Origin: Natrinema hispanicum | GTDB lineage: Archaea > Halobacteriota > Halobacteria > Halobacteriales > Natrialbaceae | Assembly: GCF_004217335.1 (NCBI RefSeq) | Contig: NZ_SHMP01000003.1 | Location: forward strand, 744,001-808,000 | Length of the DNA stretch: 64,000 bases | Direction of reading: 5' to 3' | Shown: positions 1 through 10,346 of the stretch, piece by piece | Layout: the number at the start of each line of letters is the position of its first letter | Position numbering within the stretch: the stretch's first letter is position 1 | Notes under the pieces: model-generated | Databases searched by the model: none | The model's input: the letters and a program-made list of their open reading frames with translations, nothing else | Told to the model about the DNA's origin: nothing | Translations under genes and position numbers: made by a program

Positions 1-62
1 TCGCAGAACGGACAGCCCTGCAGCCGGTAAAACGTAATCGGTGGCTCGGCGGTCTCACTCAT
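1..62 (-). CDS. Glutaredoxin-like protein, N-terminal fragment
   Basis: Only the first 20 codons are inside the window; the gene runs leftward off the edge. The start ATG lies at 62 and the peptide begins MSETAEPPITFYRLQGCPFC. The beta-strand followed by a CPFC motif is the redox-active start of glutaredoxin, or of the glutathione-S-transferase-like thioredoxin-fold domain. This suggests a thiol-disulfide role in the cytoplasm. The remaining domain cannot be seen, so a glutaredoxin, a GST N-domain or another thioredoxin-fold protein are all possible. Confidence 0.6.
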   Translation of the reverse strand, partial: MSETAEPPITFYRLQGCPFC

Positions 63-174
63 GGGCGAATGTAGCGCAAACGACCCGGTAAACGTGTCGT
101 CGGCGGCGGCGATGGCCGTTAGTGATCCTCGAATAGGAAACTGTTAACCGATTCAGGGATAAGGCTGTATATCA

Positions 175-1578
175 ATGGCGTTGTCTCCGCCCCTCGAGGC
201 CGTGTTGGCTGTCTATGAGGTCCCGCTGGTGGGACTCGAGATCGATCAGTCGGTGGTGACGATCCTCGGAGCGCTCGCCCTCGTCGGACTTGTTGGTCTC
301 TCAGCGTTCTTCTCGTCATCCGAAATCGCGCTGTTTTCGATCCCGAAACACCGCGTGGAAGGGATGGCCGAAGACGGGATTCCTGGCGCAGAGCGCGTGA
401 AGGCGCTCAAGGAGGACCCACATCGGCTGCTCGTGACGATCCTCGTCGGGAACAACATCGTCAACATTGCGATGTCGTCGATCGCGACGGCGATCCTCGG
501 GTTGTACCTCGGTGGGCTGACGGCCGTGACAGTTGCCACGCTCGGGATCACTGCCGTTGTCTTGCTGTTCGGCGAGAGCGCGCCCAAGTCCTATGCGGTC
601 GAGAACACCGAATCCTGGTCGATTCGTGTCGCCGGGCCGCTGAAAGTCGCCGAGAAGCTGATGTTCCCGCTCGTCGTCCTCTTCGATTATCTCACCAGAC
701 AGATCAATCGGTTGACCGGCTCGACGGGGGCGATCGAGACACCGTATGTCACCCGCGACGAGATTCAGGAGATGATCGAGTCCGGCGAGCGTGAGGGTGT
801 CTTGGAAGAAGAAGAACACGAGATGCTCCAGCGGATCTTCAGGTTTAACAACACGATCGTCAAGGAAGTCATGACGCCGCGACTGGACATGACGGCGGTG
901 CCGAAAGACGCCACGATCGACGAGGCGATCGAGACCTGTATTCAAAGCGGCCACGCCCGCGTGCCTGTCTATGAGGGTAGTCTCGACAACGTCTTGGGCG
1001 TCGTTCACATCCGCGATCTCGTCCGCGATCTCAACTACGGCGAGTCCGGGACCGACGAACTCGAGCTCGCCGATCTCATCCAGCCGACGCTGCACGTTCC
1101 CGAGTCGAAAAACGTCGACGAGTTGCTCTCGGAGATGCGCGAAAATCGGATGCATATGGCGATCGTCATCGACGAATTCGGTACCACCGAGGGGCTGGTG
1201 ACCATGGAGGACATGATCGAGGAGATCGTCGGCGAGATCTTAGAGGGTGGCGAGGAACAGCCGATCGAGACGATCGACGAGGATACCGTCCTCGTCCGTG
1301 GCGAGGTCAATATCGAGGACGTCAACGAAACCCTCGAGATCGATCTGCCCGAGGGCCAGGAGTTCGAGACGATTGCCGGCTTCATTTTCAACCGTGCGGG
1401 TCGCCTCGTCGAGGAGGGCGAGGAGATCACCTACGACGGTGTCCGCATTACGGTCGAGACCGTCGAGAACACGCGGATCATGAAAGCGCGACTCAAGAAA
1501 CTCGCGGTGCCCGACGACGACGCTGCAGCGGAACACGACGAGACAAATCCGGTGGAGATCGACGAGAACAATACGTAA
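175..1578 (+). CDS. CorC/HlyC-type membrane protein (CNNM + CBS pair)
   Basis: This 467-residue protein has the three-part plan of the CNNM/CorC (HlyC) family. A DUF21 transmembrane block spans about residues 25-190, with an FSSSEIALFS motif near the first helix. A CBS pair spans about 205-335, including the VMTPR motif that opens the first CBS. A CorC_HlyC C-terminal domain spans about 345-435. Family members are linked to Mg2+/Co2+ efflux or homeostasis, with CBS domains sensing adenine nucleotides; the exact substrate here is inferred. It stands alone: the upstream gene diverges and the downstream gene converges with an 11-nt gap. The acidic tail after about 445 looks like a haloarchaeal solubility tail. 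Confidence 0.88.
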   Translation: MALSPPLEAVLAVYEVPLVGLEIDQSVVTILGALALVGLVGLSAFFSSSEIALFSIPKHRVEGMAEDGIPGAERVKALKEDPHRLLVTILVGNNIVNIAMSSIATAILGLYLGGLTAVTVATLGITAVVLLFGESAPKSYAVENTESWSIRVAGPLKVAEKLMFPLVVLFDYLTRQINRLTGSTGAIETPYVTRDEIQEMIESGEREGVLEEEEHEMLQRIFRFNNTIVKEVMTPRLDMTAVPKDATIDEAIETCIQSGHARVPVYEGSLDNVLGVVHIRDLVRDLNYGESGTDELELADLIQPTLHVPESKNVDELLSEMRENRMHMAIVIDEFGTTEGLVTMEDMIEEIVGEILEGGEEQPIETIDEDTVLVRGEVNIEDVNETLEIDLPEGQEFETIAGFIFNRAGRLVEEGEEITYDGVRITVETVENTRIMKARLKKLAVPDDDAAAEHDETNPVEIDENNT

Positions 1579-1589
1579 TCGCGTCGCGG

Positions 1590-2309
1590 TTACTGCTCCG
1601 CGTTGACGATCGCTGCAACGTCGCGTGCGACTGCGGGCGGGACGACAAGTCGACGCGGTCCTTGGACGTACTGTCCGCCCGGCTGGGCGTAGCGAAGCGA
1701 CAACACGGCGGCATCGCCGATCGGGCGAACCGAGACGTCCTCGATCACCGTGAGATCGATCGCCTGTTTCGGCTCGTAGAGGTAGATCGTCTGGGCATCA
1801 CGATCGAGCGTACCGACCGACTGCAGAAACGAGGCCAGCACGAGTGCGACGAGCGCAAGCGGGAGTAACAATGTGACCAGCGCGGTGAAGGGGCTGGCAC
1901 CGACGGCTAGCAATTCGTTCTGTGAGATGTATCGGCCGATACCCAGCAGCGAGCCGATAACGATTCCCATCACGACCGTGCCGACGGCAGCGTCCATTGC
2001 CCGATCTAGGCGTGTCCCCGACGGGACATCGCCCGGGAGCCACTCGAGATAGCGCTCGGGCTCGTCCGTGGCGGCGAGTGCGAGGACCGTCGTGGTCAGC
2101 GCTGCGAGGAGGGCGATGACGACGATGCCACCGCCGACTCCGCTGGCCATTCGGTACAGCCGCCAGCTGACGACGATACTGATCGCGGCGAAGAATGTGC
2201 TGACGCCGAAGGTCCAGAGCAGCCGAACGGTACGCGAAGTGTTCGCGTCACGTCGCCACTGGACCGCATCGTCGGGGAGTTCGGTGCCGTCGACGGCGTC
2301 CTCGTCCAT
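1590..2309 (-). CDS. Haloarchaeal integral membrane protein of unknown function
   Basis: I chose the ATG at 2309, giving 239 residues starting MDEDAVDGTELPDD; the extra upstream residues of the longer reading frame are basic and unlike the acidic protein. There are about four transmembrane helices in the first 150 residues. A soluble C-terminal part follows (IYLYEPKQAIDL ... PRRLVVPPAVA) whose strand-rich look resembles bacterial PH-like domains found at the ends of membrane proteins. I do not recognise a catalytic motif. It converges on the CorC-type gene. Function unknown. Confidence 0.7.
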   Translation of the reverse strand: MDEDAVDGTELPDDAVQWRRDANTSRTVRLLWTFGVSTFFAAISIVVSWRLYRMASGVGGGIVVIALLAALTTTVLALAATDEPERYLEWLPGDVPSGTRLDRAMDAAVGTVVMGIVIGSLLGIGRYISQNELLAVGASPFTALVTLLLPLALVALVLASFLQSVGTLDRDAQTIYLYEPKQAIDLTVIEDVSVRPIGDAAVLSLRYAQPGGQYVQGPRRLVVPPAVARDVAAIVNAEQ

Positions 2310-2355
2310 ACTCGATGTCACGACCCGTCGTGTAAAGACCGTTCGATGTTGCTTG

Positions 2356-2435
2356 ATACTACCGGACAACAGTCAGTGAATACTCGATCGCGTCTCGAGT
2401 GCGATCGATGTCTGAACCGTTTTGTCCGGCAGTAT
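2356..2435. repeat. Second inverted-repeat element (family 2), copy 1
   Basis: The 14-nt arm atactaccggacaa (2356-2369) is repeated inverted as ttgtccggcagtat (2422-2435) with one mismatch, enclosing about 52 nt without a gene. A related pair occurs at 62500-62607. Each copy sits immediately beside a family-1 palindrome, so the two families may insert together or form one composite unit. Confidence 0.5.
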
Positions 2436-2444
2436 GAGGACCGC

Positions 2445-2525
2445 ATACGGTCTGCTGTCAGTCAGTGCCGGCGGGGCCGCGACCCATCCTGCGATTGCAC
2501 CGGGACGTTGGGACAGCAGCCAGTC

Positions 2526-2526
<1 letters not shown>
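2445..2526 (-). repeat. 82-nt intergenic palindromic element (family 1), copy 1
   Basis: It begins atacggtctgctgtc on the plus strand and ends ggacagcagccagtct. Its reverse complement aligns without gaps along the full length to the copy at 25390-25471. Outer arms pair with each other and inner GC-rich arms form a second stem. It ends on the first base of the downstream-facing PiT gene's stop codon, so it lies exactly at that gene's 3' end and could act in mRNA 3'-end formation. Confidence 0.75.
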
Positions 2527-3716
<1,190 letters not shown>

Positions 3717-3804
3717 CTACTCCCTTCCTATTGGATGTTCCTACAAGTGTGTGCCGACCTTCGGCTGGCGGTGGGGGCTGTCGCTGTCTCTTGTGCCGAC
3801 GCGG

Positions 3805-4527
3805 TCAGTTCGTCGTCGACTTGGAGTTGTCGTCGGGTTCGGGTGGGGGCTCTGCACCTTCGATGGCTTCGGCGGCATCGGTATCTTTCTCGACTTCGAC
3901 GTGCCAGCGGTCGATCTCGTCTTCGTACTCGGCGAGGCGGTCGGAGACTTCCTCTTTGAGCTCGTCGTCGTTGACGTTGATCTCGAAGACGAACTGCTCG
4001 CTGCTGTCGCCGTTGCGTGCCGACTGCTGGATGTTGGCGCTGACGAGTTCGTTGTCGAAGTAGTACGGCGCGAGTTGGGTCATCACGTTCTGGTAGACCG
4101 TGTCTTCGACTCGTCGGAGCGCCTTTCGCCCTGCGGAGTCGGCCGCTCGCGCGACGTAGTCGATCGACTCCTTCCAGGTGCCGACCGCCGCCTCGGCGTC
4201 GTCGTCCTCGAGCCGTTCGTACGACTCCGAGAGTTTCTCGCCGGCGGTTTTGATGTCTTCGTCGGGTCCTTTCCCGGCCTTTTCTCCTTTGCCCTCCTCG
4301 ACGCTGGCCTGATCGGCCGTCTTCTCGCTGACGTCCGACTCGAGGGTCTCGTGGGCTTTGGGACGCCACTCCTCCCACTCCTCGAAGGCGGCGGTGTAGT
4401 CCGCGTCGGCGGCCTGTTCGGAGTTGTGGACATCGATCTCTCGAAGCGCGCGCGTGATGCGTTCGCCGTGTTCGACGATGTCGCCCCAGTCACCGCGAAC
4501 CTTGAATCCCGAGATACTCTCTTCCAT
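3805..4527 (-). CDS. Acidic haloarchaeal protein, DUF5828-like
   Basis: The ATG at 4527 (MEESISGFKVRGDWGDIVEH) gives 240 residues. An AT-rich tataaac box on the reverse strand about 30 nt upstream supports this start over the longer reading frame. The protein is soluble, highly charged and helical, with a KGEKAGKGPDED linker near residue 90, a central helical part and a strand-rich FVFEINVNDDELKEEV stretch near 180. It ends in an acidic, proline-containing tail. It matches my memory of a haloarchaeal family annotated DUF5828. Function unknown. Confidence 0.72.
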   Translation of the reverse strand: MEESISGFKVRGDWGDIVEHGERITRALREIDVHNSEQAADADYTAAFEEWEEWRPKAHETLESDVSEKTADQASVEEGKGEKAGKGPDEDIKTAGEKLSESYERLEDDDAEAAVGTWKESIDYVARAADSAGRKALRRVEDTVYQNVMTQLAPYYFDNELVSANIQQSARNGDSSEQFVFEINVNDDELKEEVSDRLAEYEDEIDRWHVEVEKDTDAAEAIEGAEPPPEPDDNSKSTTN

Positions 4528-4554
4528 TCGGCTGGCCGACTGATAACGTGCGAA

Positions 4555-4565
4555 CGAGTATAAAC
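4555..4565 (-). promoter_or_regulatory. TATA-like box for the DUF5828-like gene
   Basis: On the minus strand the sequence reads agtttatactcg, about 28-35 nt before the ATG at 4527. That fits an archaeal TATA box with a very short or absent 5' leader. Confidence 0.45.
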
Positions 4566-4763
4566 TTCTCTGCCGGCACCTGTCAGGGTGACAATGGCCT
4601 TTTTTCGTGTATCTGGACTCGAGGCCCGCATCAGCCGTGGGGACACGACAGAGCACATATCGTCGAATGCAACCATGTCTATCGTGACCGGTGGCCGAGG
4701 GGATCGGTGTGAGGCTTGTGGTTGATCGATACTGTGAACTATCCGGCGAGTGGCTGTACGGGT

Positions 4764-5441
4764 ATGCCGATTGAAGACCGGGATGATGCCTATCTCATCA
4801 CGCACGCACTGGCAAAGGATACGCTCTCGCGCCTGCGCGATGTCGAGACCGAACAGGTCAGCTTCCGGAAGGGGTTGGTTAAACTCGGCCGGATCTGTGG
4901 CTACGAGATCATCGACGGGCGGATGGAAACCGAGTACGTCGAGATCGAGACGCCACTGGAACAGACGATGGGCGAGCGCGTCAAGGGACTGGACAATGTA
5001 GTTATCATCAACGTCTTGCGCGCCGCGACGCCGTTCGTCGAGGGCCTGCTGAAGGCCTTCCCGCGGGCACGACAGGGTGTCATCAGCGCCAGCCGCGACG
5101 AAGAGGCAGGTCGTGAGGAGGACGGTTCGTTCCCGATTTCGGTCGACTACGTCAAACTACCCGAGATCACCGAGGAGGACACGGTCATCATCGCCGACCC
5201 GATGCTCGCGACGGGGAGTACGATGTGTACCGTCCTCGAGCACGTCATCGAGAACTCACCAGAACCCGAGAACCTGATCGTCCTTTCGGCCGTCTCGGCA
5301 CCCGAAGGCCTGCTCCGCGTCGGCGAAGAACACGACGAGGCCGACCTGCTGACGGTCTCGATCGACGACCGCCTCGACGACGACGGCTTCATCGTTCCCG
5401 GCCTCGGCGACGCCGGTGACCGGGCGTTCCGGACGACGTGA
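4764..5441 (+). CDS. upp: Uracil phosphoribosyltransferase
   Basis: The enzyme makes UMP from uracil and PRPP in pyrimidine salvage in the cytoplasm. The start ATG at 4764 ([14 protein letters not shown]) gives 225 residues, normal for the family. The PRPP-binding loop is [18 protein letters not shown] near residues 145-165, and the uracil-binding part near the C-terminus ends in [13 protein letters not shown]. The PRPP synthetase gene that makes the co-substrate lies elsewhere in the window (34.3-35.1 kb). It looks monocistronic. Confidence 0.95.
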   Translation: MPIEDRDDAYLITHALAKDTLSRLRDVETEQVSFRKGLVKLGRICGYEIIDGRMETEYVEIETPLEQTMGERVKGLDNVVIINVLRAATPFVEGLLKAFPRARQGVISASRDEEAGREEDGSFPISVDYVKLPEITEEDTVIIADPMLATGSTMCTVLEHVIENSPEPENLIVLSAVSAPEGLLRVGEEHDEADLLTVSIDDRLDDDGFIVPGLGDAGDRAFRTT

Positions 5442-6062
5442 GCCGCGTGTACGCTGGCTCTCACTGAACGGGAACCCGGACTTTTGTTGATCGTCGTCAA
5501 TCGAACTGCTCTGCGCGACAGTGTCGTCGATCCGGACGACTGCGCGGACGTCGATAACCGTCCCTGCGATCGGCGTGAACTGGTTCGGTTGCTGTATTGA
5601 CGATCCGGGCTCGAGTGTCCGCTCTTCTGCGACGGTGTCGTGTCGCAGGTGTCGACCCTGAGCAGTGCGTTTATCGGGCAGCGCTGGATGACCGCGGTGG
5701 CGAGGCGGTCGCTACCGGCGACGAACGTGAGCGTCTCGGGTGTCCGCTGTCGGGTTCGATAGCCGACGACGAGGTGTCCCCTCGCGAGACGCACACGGCC
5801 GGCCCGATCGATTCCACAGCCGTTCCTATCCATGCGCAGTCGACCACGACGGAGTCGAGTCTAGATTCCTTTGCCTTCGTCAGGACCAGTCGAATCCGAT
5901 CGTTGCCGACAGTCAGAATATTAATTATATATCTTATATCATGTGATGTGGATAATATTGATGAACAAACATTTGTTGGTTGTCCATAACTGGCAACAAA
6001 TGTGGAAATATGACCCTTTAAAATTGATAATGCATAAATAGCCTCGCTATTATCGTGGAAGT
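5442..6062. other. 621-nt gene-free stretch with possible gene remnant and an AT-rich promoter end
   Basis: No convincing intact gene is seen. On the minus strand from about 5835 down to 5455 two overlapping frames look coding-like in succession (ETLTFVAGSDRLATAVIQRC, then NQFTPIAGTVIDVRAVVRID). A decayed, frameshifted gene is therefore possible, but I cannot name it. The last ~140 nt (5920-6060) are clearly AT-richer and hold the promoter of the following TRAP operon. Confidence 0.4.
6017..6025 (+). promoter_or_regulatory. TATA-like box of the TAXI-TRAP operon
   Basis: The AT-rich tttaaaatt lies 38-46 nt before the ATG at 6063, in an AT-rich stretch of an otherwise GC-rich chromosome. This fits an archaeal TATA box with a leader of roughly 10-20 nt. 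Confidence 0.5.
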
Positions 6063-7016
6063 ATGTCATACGATCTCAACAGACGACAATTCGTGACAGC
6101 AGCAGGTGCTGTCGGTTTGACGGCACTCGCCGGCTGTAGCGGCAGTGACAGTGCAGGCGGAAACACTCTCTCGTGGCACGCTGGTGGCACTGGCGGCACG
6201 TACTACCCACTCTCGAACAACTTCAAGACGATCGTCGAGGATAACACGGACTACTCGCTGCAGGTACAGTCGACCGGGGCGAGCCTCGAGAACGTCGGTA
6301 GTCTCAACCGCGAGGATGCCGACTTTGCGCTGATCCAGAACGACGTCGCGTACTTCGCAGTCAACGGCACAGGCCCCGAGGAACTCCAGGGCAACCCGAT
6401 GGAAAACATTCGTGGCGTCGCAACGCTGTATCCCGAAACGATCCACGTCATCACGCAGGCTGATTCGGGGATCGAGACGATCCAAGACCTCGATGGTGCG
6501 ACGATCAACACTGGCGACGCGGGCAGCGGGACGCAGGTCAACGCGTTGCAGATCCTCGAGACCGCCGGTATCGAGGAAGGTGACTTCACCGAACAAAATA
6601 CCGACTTCGATACGGCGACGGACCAGATTCGCGACGGCGACATCGATGCAGCCTTCGTCGTCGGCGGGTGGCCGGTCGGCTCCGTCGAGAACCTCGCGAC
6701 CAGTGCAGGTATTTCGCTTGTCGAAATCTCCGGCGAGACGCGTGAGAACGTGATGAACGACGCTGAGTGGTTCGCCGAGGACTCGATTCCCGCCGATACC
6801 TACAACGGCATCAGCGAGGCCGTCGAGACGGTGTCGATGCAGGCGATGATTGCGACCCACGACGGTGTCGACGAAGCGGTTGTCGAAGCCGTCACGACGG
6901 CGATCTTCGACAACGTTGACGCCATTGACCAGAAGTCCGAGTTCATCACTGTCGACTCGGCACAGGACGGCATGCCGATCGACCTCCATCCGGGCGCTGC
7001 GGCATACTTCGGCTAA
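6063..7016 (+). CDS. TAXI-family TRAP transporter solute-binding lipoprotein
   Basis: This 317-residue extracytoplasmic binding protein belongs to a TRAP uptake system. The N-terminus has a Tat-like NRRQF signal followed by a lipobox LAGC with the lipid-attachment Cys at residue 25, so it is anchored outside the membrane. The mature part begins with the TAXI-family WHAGGTGGTYYPL motif near residue 38 and contains GSGTQVNALQIL near 155. TAXI proteins bind small carboxylates or amino acids such as glutamate; the ligand here is unknown. It is the first gene of a three-gene operon whose other members are a DUF1850 protein and the fused permease, the usual archaeal arrangement. Confidence 0.92.
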   Translation: MSYDLNRRQFVTAAGAVGLTALAGCSGSDSAGGNTLSWHAGGTGGTYYPLSNNFKTIVEDNTDYSLQVQSTGASLENVGSLNREDADFALIQNDVAYFAVNGTGPEELQGNPMENIRGVATLYPETIHVITQADSGIETIQDLDGATINTGDAGSGTQVNALQILETAGIEEGDFTEQNTDFDTATDQIRDGDIDAAFVVGGWPVGSVENLATSAGISLVEISGETRENVMNDAEWFAEDSIPADTYNGISEAVETVSMQAMIATHDGVDEAVVEAVTTAIFDNVDAIDQKSEFITVDSAQDGMPIDLHPGAAAYFG

Positions 7017-7052
7017 ACCAAACAGCGCAACCACCTCCGTAATTTATCGACC

Positions 7053-7598
7053 GTGAATCGCCTACCGTACCGCTATCTGGCTGTTATCGTGGCCGTCCTC
7101 GTACTGGTTGGAGCAACAGCAACCGTTACATCGACTGCGTCGGCACAGCGAACGCTCGTCGTCACCGATGCAGACACCGGCGACGAGCTGCTTTCGGTGC
7201 CGGTCGACGATGGCGACGTCGTGACGCTCTCGTACACTCACAGCGTCGAGAAGACGACCGTCGAAGATATTTACGTCGTCGATGGGACTCAGCTCCGAAT
7301 GGATCGAATGGTGTTCCATTCACACGGTGCTGGCCTGCCGTCGGATGCACCGATTAAGACGACCGAGGAGGGACTCGTCCTCGAGTTCGACAAATCGTAC
7401 GACGAAGTCGGCGTCGTTCCGGGCTGGATCGCCGGACACGAACTCATCGTCGACGGTGAACGTTACGACTTGGTCTCGCTTTCCGATGACGCAGTCACCC
7501 TCTCGGTAACCGAGCGCACGCTCGTCGACGAACTCCGCCAGTCTGCGGCCCGAGCTGTATCGATAGACGAACCGAGAAGTTCACACATGATACCATGA
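7053..7598 (+). CDS. DUF1850 protein of TAXI-TRAP operon
   Basis: A GTG at 7053 starts a 181-residue protein with an N-terminal hydrophobic segment (about residues 6-28) serving as signal or anchor. The DUF1850 hallmarks follow: a PVDDGDVVTLSYTHSVEKT stretch near 50-68 and a W/G-containing middle. DUF1850 genes are typically found between the TAXI binding protein and the fused TRAP permease; their role is not established, and an accessory periplasm-side role is inferred. The stop codon overlaps the next start in ATGA, so translation of the two is probably coupled. Confidence 0.85.
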   Translation: MNRLPYRYLAVIVAVLVLVGATATVTSTASAQRTLVVTDADTGDELLSVPVDDGDVVTLSYTHSVEKTTVEDIYVVDGTQLRMDRMVFHSHGAGLPSDAPIKTTEEGLVLEFDKSYDEVGVVPGWIAGHELIVDGERYDLVSLSDDAVTLSVTERTLVDELRQSAARAVSIDEPRSSHMIP

Positions 7599-10300
7599 GT
7601 ACAGACACACAGGACGCGGAGTCTCTTTCGAACGAAGAACAGGACGAATTACTACAGGAGGTCGAGCGAAGTCGCTCCCATCAGGGGCTATCGGCTGCAT
7701 TCGTCGCCCTGATCGGCATCACGTTTTCGGCGTTCCAAATGTGGATCGCAGCCCGCAGCTACCAGTTCAGCGCGACACTGCCGGGTATCGGGACCGTCGA
7801 AATCGCGTCGCTCCAGCCGTTGCAGGTGTACACGATCCACGTCACCTTCGCGCTCGTCCTCGCGTTTCTGTTGTTCCCGGCGAGCACCGGCGACGGATTC
7901 GTTGCCCGCCGCCTCGGCGCAATCGTTCCCGCCGTCAGCGACCGATTCGGTCCGGACAGCCCCGTCACGCGGGCCGTCGAACGACTCCGTGACGGCGTCC
8001 GGTGGGCAGCTATCGACCCGAGCCTGCGTCGGATTACACCGCTCGACGCCTGTCTCGCCGTTATCTCGCTGGTCCCGGCCTACTACGTCGTGACCTCGTA
8101 CGACGAAATCCAGCGGCTGGCGACATTCGGTATCCAATCCGGTGTGCCACTCGGCGAGGCCGTCCAGCCACTCGGGCCACTCGCCGCCGTGCTGACCATG
8201 ATCTTGCCACTCCAGGGGCAGTCCGGCGCGTTCCTGCTTGGCGCACTCGGCATTCTGCTCGTGCTCGAGGCGACGCGCCGGACGCTCGGCGTCGTGCTCA
8301 TGTCGCTGATCGCGTCGTTCATCGTCTACGCCCGCTGGGGGTATTTCATCCCGAGCGATTCGGCGATCGGTGCGCTGGCGATCCAGCCCGACACCTGGGC
8401 GAGCATCGTCTACGACCTCTGGTACACTACGGAAGCGGGCATCATGAGCACGCCCGTTTCCGTCAGCGTTCGCTTCATCTACATCTTCATCCTCTTCGGG
8501 GCCTTCCTCGAGATGAGCGGTGCCGGTAAGTGGTTCATCGACCTTGCGTACTCGATGACCGGCACCAGAAAAGGCGGGCCGGCGAAAGCGAGCGTCGTCT
8601 CGAGTGGCTTCATGGGGATGCTCAGCGGCTCGTCGATCGCCAACACGGTGACGACAGGCGCGTTTACGATCCCGCTGATGAAACGCTCTGGCTACTCACC
8701 CGAGTTCTCGGGTGCAGTGGAGGCGTCGGCCTCCTCTGGCGGACAGGTTCTTCCGCCCGTGATGGGCGCGGCCGCGTTCCTCATCGTCGAGTTCACTGGA
8801 ACAGCGTACTCTGACGTGATCATGGCCGCGACCCTGCCTGCGATCGCGTTCTTCTTCGGGATGTGGGTTATGGTCCACTTCGAGGCGGTCCGTGGCGGAA
8901 TCGGCGGCCTCGCGCGTGGGGAACTCCCCGACGGCCTCGCGAAGTTCCGCGCCGGCTGGTTCTATCTGATTCCGCTCGTCCTCCTGATTTACTTCCTGGT
9001 CATCGCTCGCCTGTCGATCAACCGCGCCGGCTGGTATACGATCATCGCTATCACCGCGTTGATCGCCGTCGTAGCCGCCTACGACGAGCGCAGCCGTGTG
9101 CCGCTGCTCGGTTCGATCGCCGCGATCACGCTCGCTCACACCGCCGCCTTCGCGACCTATGGCGTCGGCCTCGTGAGCGCGGTGCAGGTCCTGCTCGGTC
9201 TCGGGTCGGCGGCCGATCCGTACGCGCTCGGTGCCGCAGCGGGCGCTGCCACGGCGGATCTCGGATCGATCGCGATCGCCGTCAGCACCGTCTTCCTGTT
9301 CGCTCGGCCGCAGGCGAACGCACCGCTGCTCGAGCTCGACGACTCGATCGACGAGTCCGCACGTCGGTCTGCGGCGTCGCTCGGTCGCCCGTCGCTCGCC
9401 GACAACGCCGGCTACCGCTTCGGGACGTTCGTCCTGAAATCGATGGACTCGGGCGCACGAACCGCGACCACAGTCGTCATCGCCGTCGCGGCGGCGGGCG
9501 TCGTCCCCGGCGTGATCAGCGTCTCCGGGCTCGGTCCGAACCTCGCAGCGCTTATCGACGCCGTCAGCGGTGGCTCGATCCTGATCCTGCTTGCTCTGAC
9601 CGGCGTCGCCGCGATCATCTTCGGAATGGGGATGCCCACGACCGCGATGTACATCATCCTGGTCGCGATGCTCGGCAGTCCGATGGAGGACCTTGGTGTC
9701 TGGGTCGTCGCGGCTCATCTTTTCGTCCTCTACTTCGGCCTGATGGCTGACGTCACACCGCCGGTCGCCGTCGCCGCCTTCGCCGGCGCGGGCGTCGCCA
9801 AAGCCGATGAACTCAAGACCGCGACCGCCGCGTTCCTCCTCTCGCTGAACAAGATCCTCGTCCCCTTCGCGTTCGTGTTCTCCCCGGGCATCCTGCTCGC
9901 ACGGAACGTCAACGGCCAGTGGGGACTCATCGGCTGGAGCGACGTTACGGAGCTTCGCTTCTTCCTCCCCGAGGTCGTCGTCCCCATCCTCGGGATGTTC
10001 CTCGGCGTCTACGCGCTCGGGGTCACGATCATCGGCTACCAGTACTCGTCGGTCGGCGCTGGAACACGCACGCTGTACGCGATCGCCTCGATCCTGCTGA
10101 TGGTGCCCGAAGTGCCGCTGCTCGTCCTCGAGGGCGCACTCGCACTCGCCGGCGTCTCCGTCGGGCTCACCGGCCTCTCGGCGACGCTCCTGCTTCGCGT
10201 GCTCGGCCTGGCGATCCTCGTCTCGCTGTCACACCGAAACTACACGCGACTGTCCGGGACTGACCTGGAATCCGCCACGCCGAACCCGAGCGAAGCGTAA
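7595..10300 (+). CDS. Fused TRAP transporter permease (4TM-12TM, TAXI type)
   Basis: At 901 residues this protein combines the small (DctQ-like) and large (DctM-like) TRAP membrane subunits, as in most TAXI systems. Its early helices (about 30-250) precede the DctM domain, which contains GGPAKASVVSSGFMGMLSGSS near residue 330, GGQVLPPVMGAAAFLI near 385 and GMGMPTTAMYIILVAMLG near 680. It uses the ion gradient, usually sodium, to take up the ligand delivered by the lipoprotein at 6063-7016. Its ATG overlaps the DUF1850 stop by 4 nt. A poorly conserved hydrophobic C-terminal tail of about 150 residues follows the DctM core. Confidence 0.93.
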   Translation: MSTDTQDAESLSNEEQDELLQEVERSRSHQGLSAAFVALIGITFSAFQMWIAARSYQFSATLPGIGTVEIASLQPLQVYTIHVTFALVLAFLLFPASTGDGFVARRLGAIVPAVSDRFGPDSPVTRAVERLRDGVRWAAIDPSLRRITPLDACLAVISLVPAYYVVTSYDEIQRLATFGIQSGVPLGEAVQPLGPLAAVLTMILPLQGQSGAFLLGALGILLVLEATRRTLGVVLMSLIASFIVYARWGYFIPSDSAIGALAIQPDTWASIVYDLWYTTEAGIMSTPVSVSVRFIYIFILFGAFLEMSGAGKWFIDLAYSMTGTRKGGPAKASVVSSGFMGMLSGSSIANTVTTGAFTIPLMKRSGYSPEFSGAVEASASSGGQVLPPVMGAAAFLIVEFTGTAYSDVIMAATLPAIAFFFGMWVMVHFEAVRGGIGGLARGELPDGLAKFRAGWFYLIPLVLLIYFLVIARLSINRAGWYTIIAITALIAVVAAYDERSRVPLLGSIAAITLAHTAAFATYGVGLVSAVQVLLGLGSAADPYALGAAAGAATADLGSIAIAVSTVFLFARPQANAPLLELDDSIDESARRSAASLGRPSLADNAGYRFGTFVLKSMDSGARTATTVVIAVAAAGVVPGVISVSGLGPNLAALIDAVSGGSILILLALTGVAAIIFGMGMPTTAMYIILVAMLGSPMEDLGVWVVAAHLFVLYFGLMADVTPPVAVAAFAGAGVAKADELKTATAAFLLSLNKILVPFAFVFSPGILLARNVNGQWGLIGWSDVTELRFFLPEVVVPILGMFLGVYALGVTIIGYQYSSVGAGTRTLYAIASILLMVPEVPLLVLEGALALAGVSVGLTGLSATLLLRVLGLAILVSLSHRNYTRLSGTDLESATPNPSEA

Positions 10301-10346
10301 CGCACTCGTCGCGTTTCAGTTCGCGCTCACCGTGAGTGGCCGCGGC

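Noticed and set aside
316..1155. Long antisense frame inside the CorC-type gene
   Set aside because: Composition-driven shadow on the opposite strand of a well-supported gene, common in high-GC haloarchaea.
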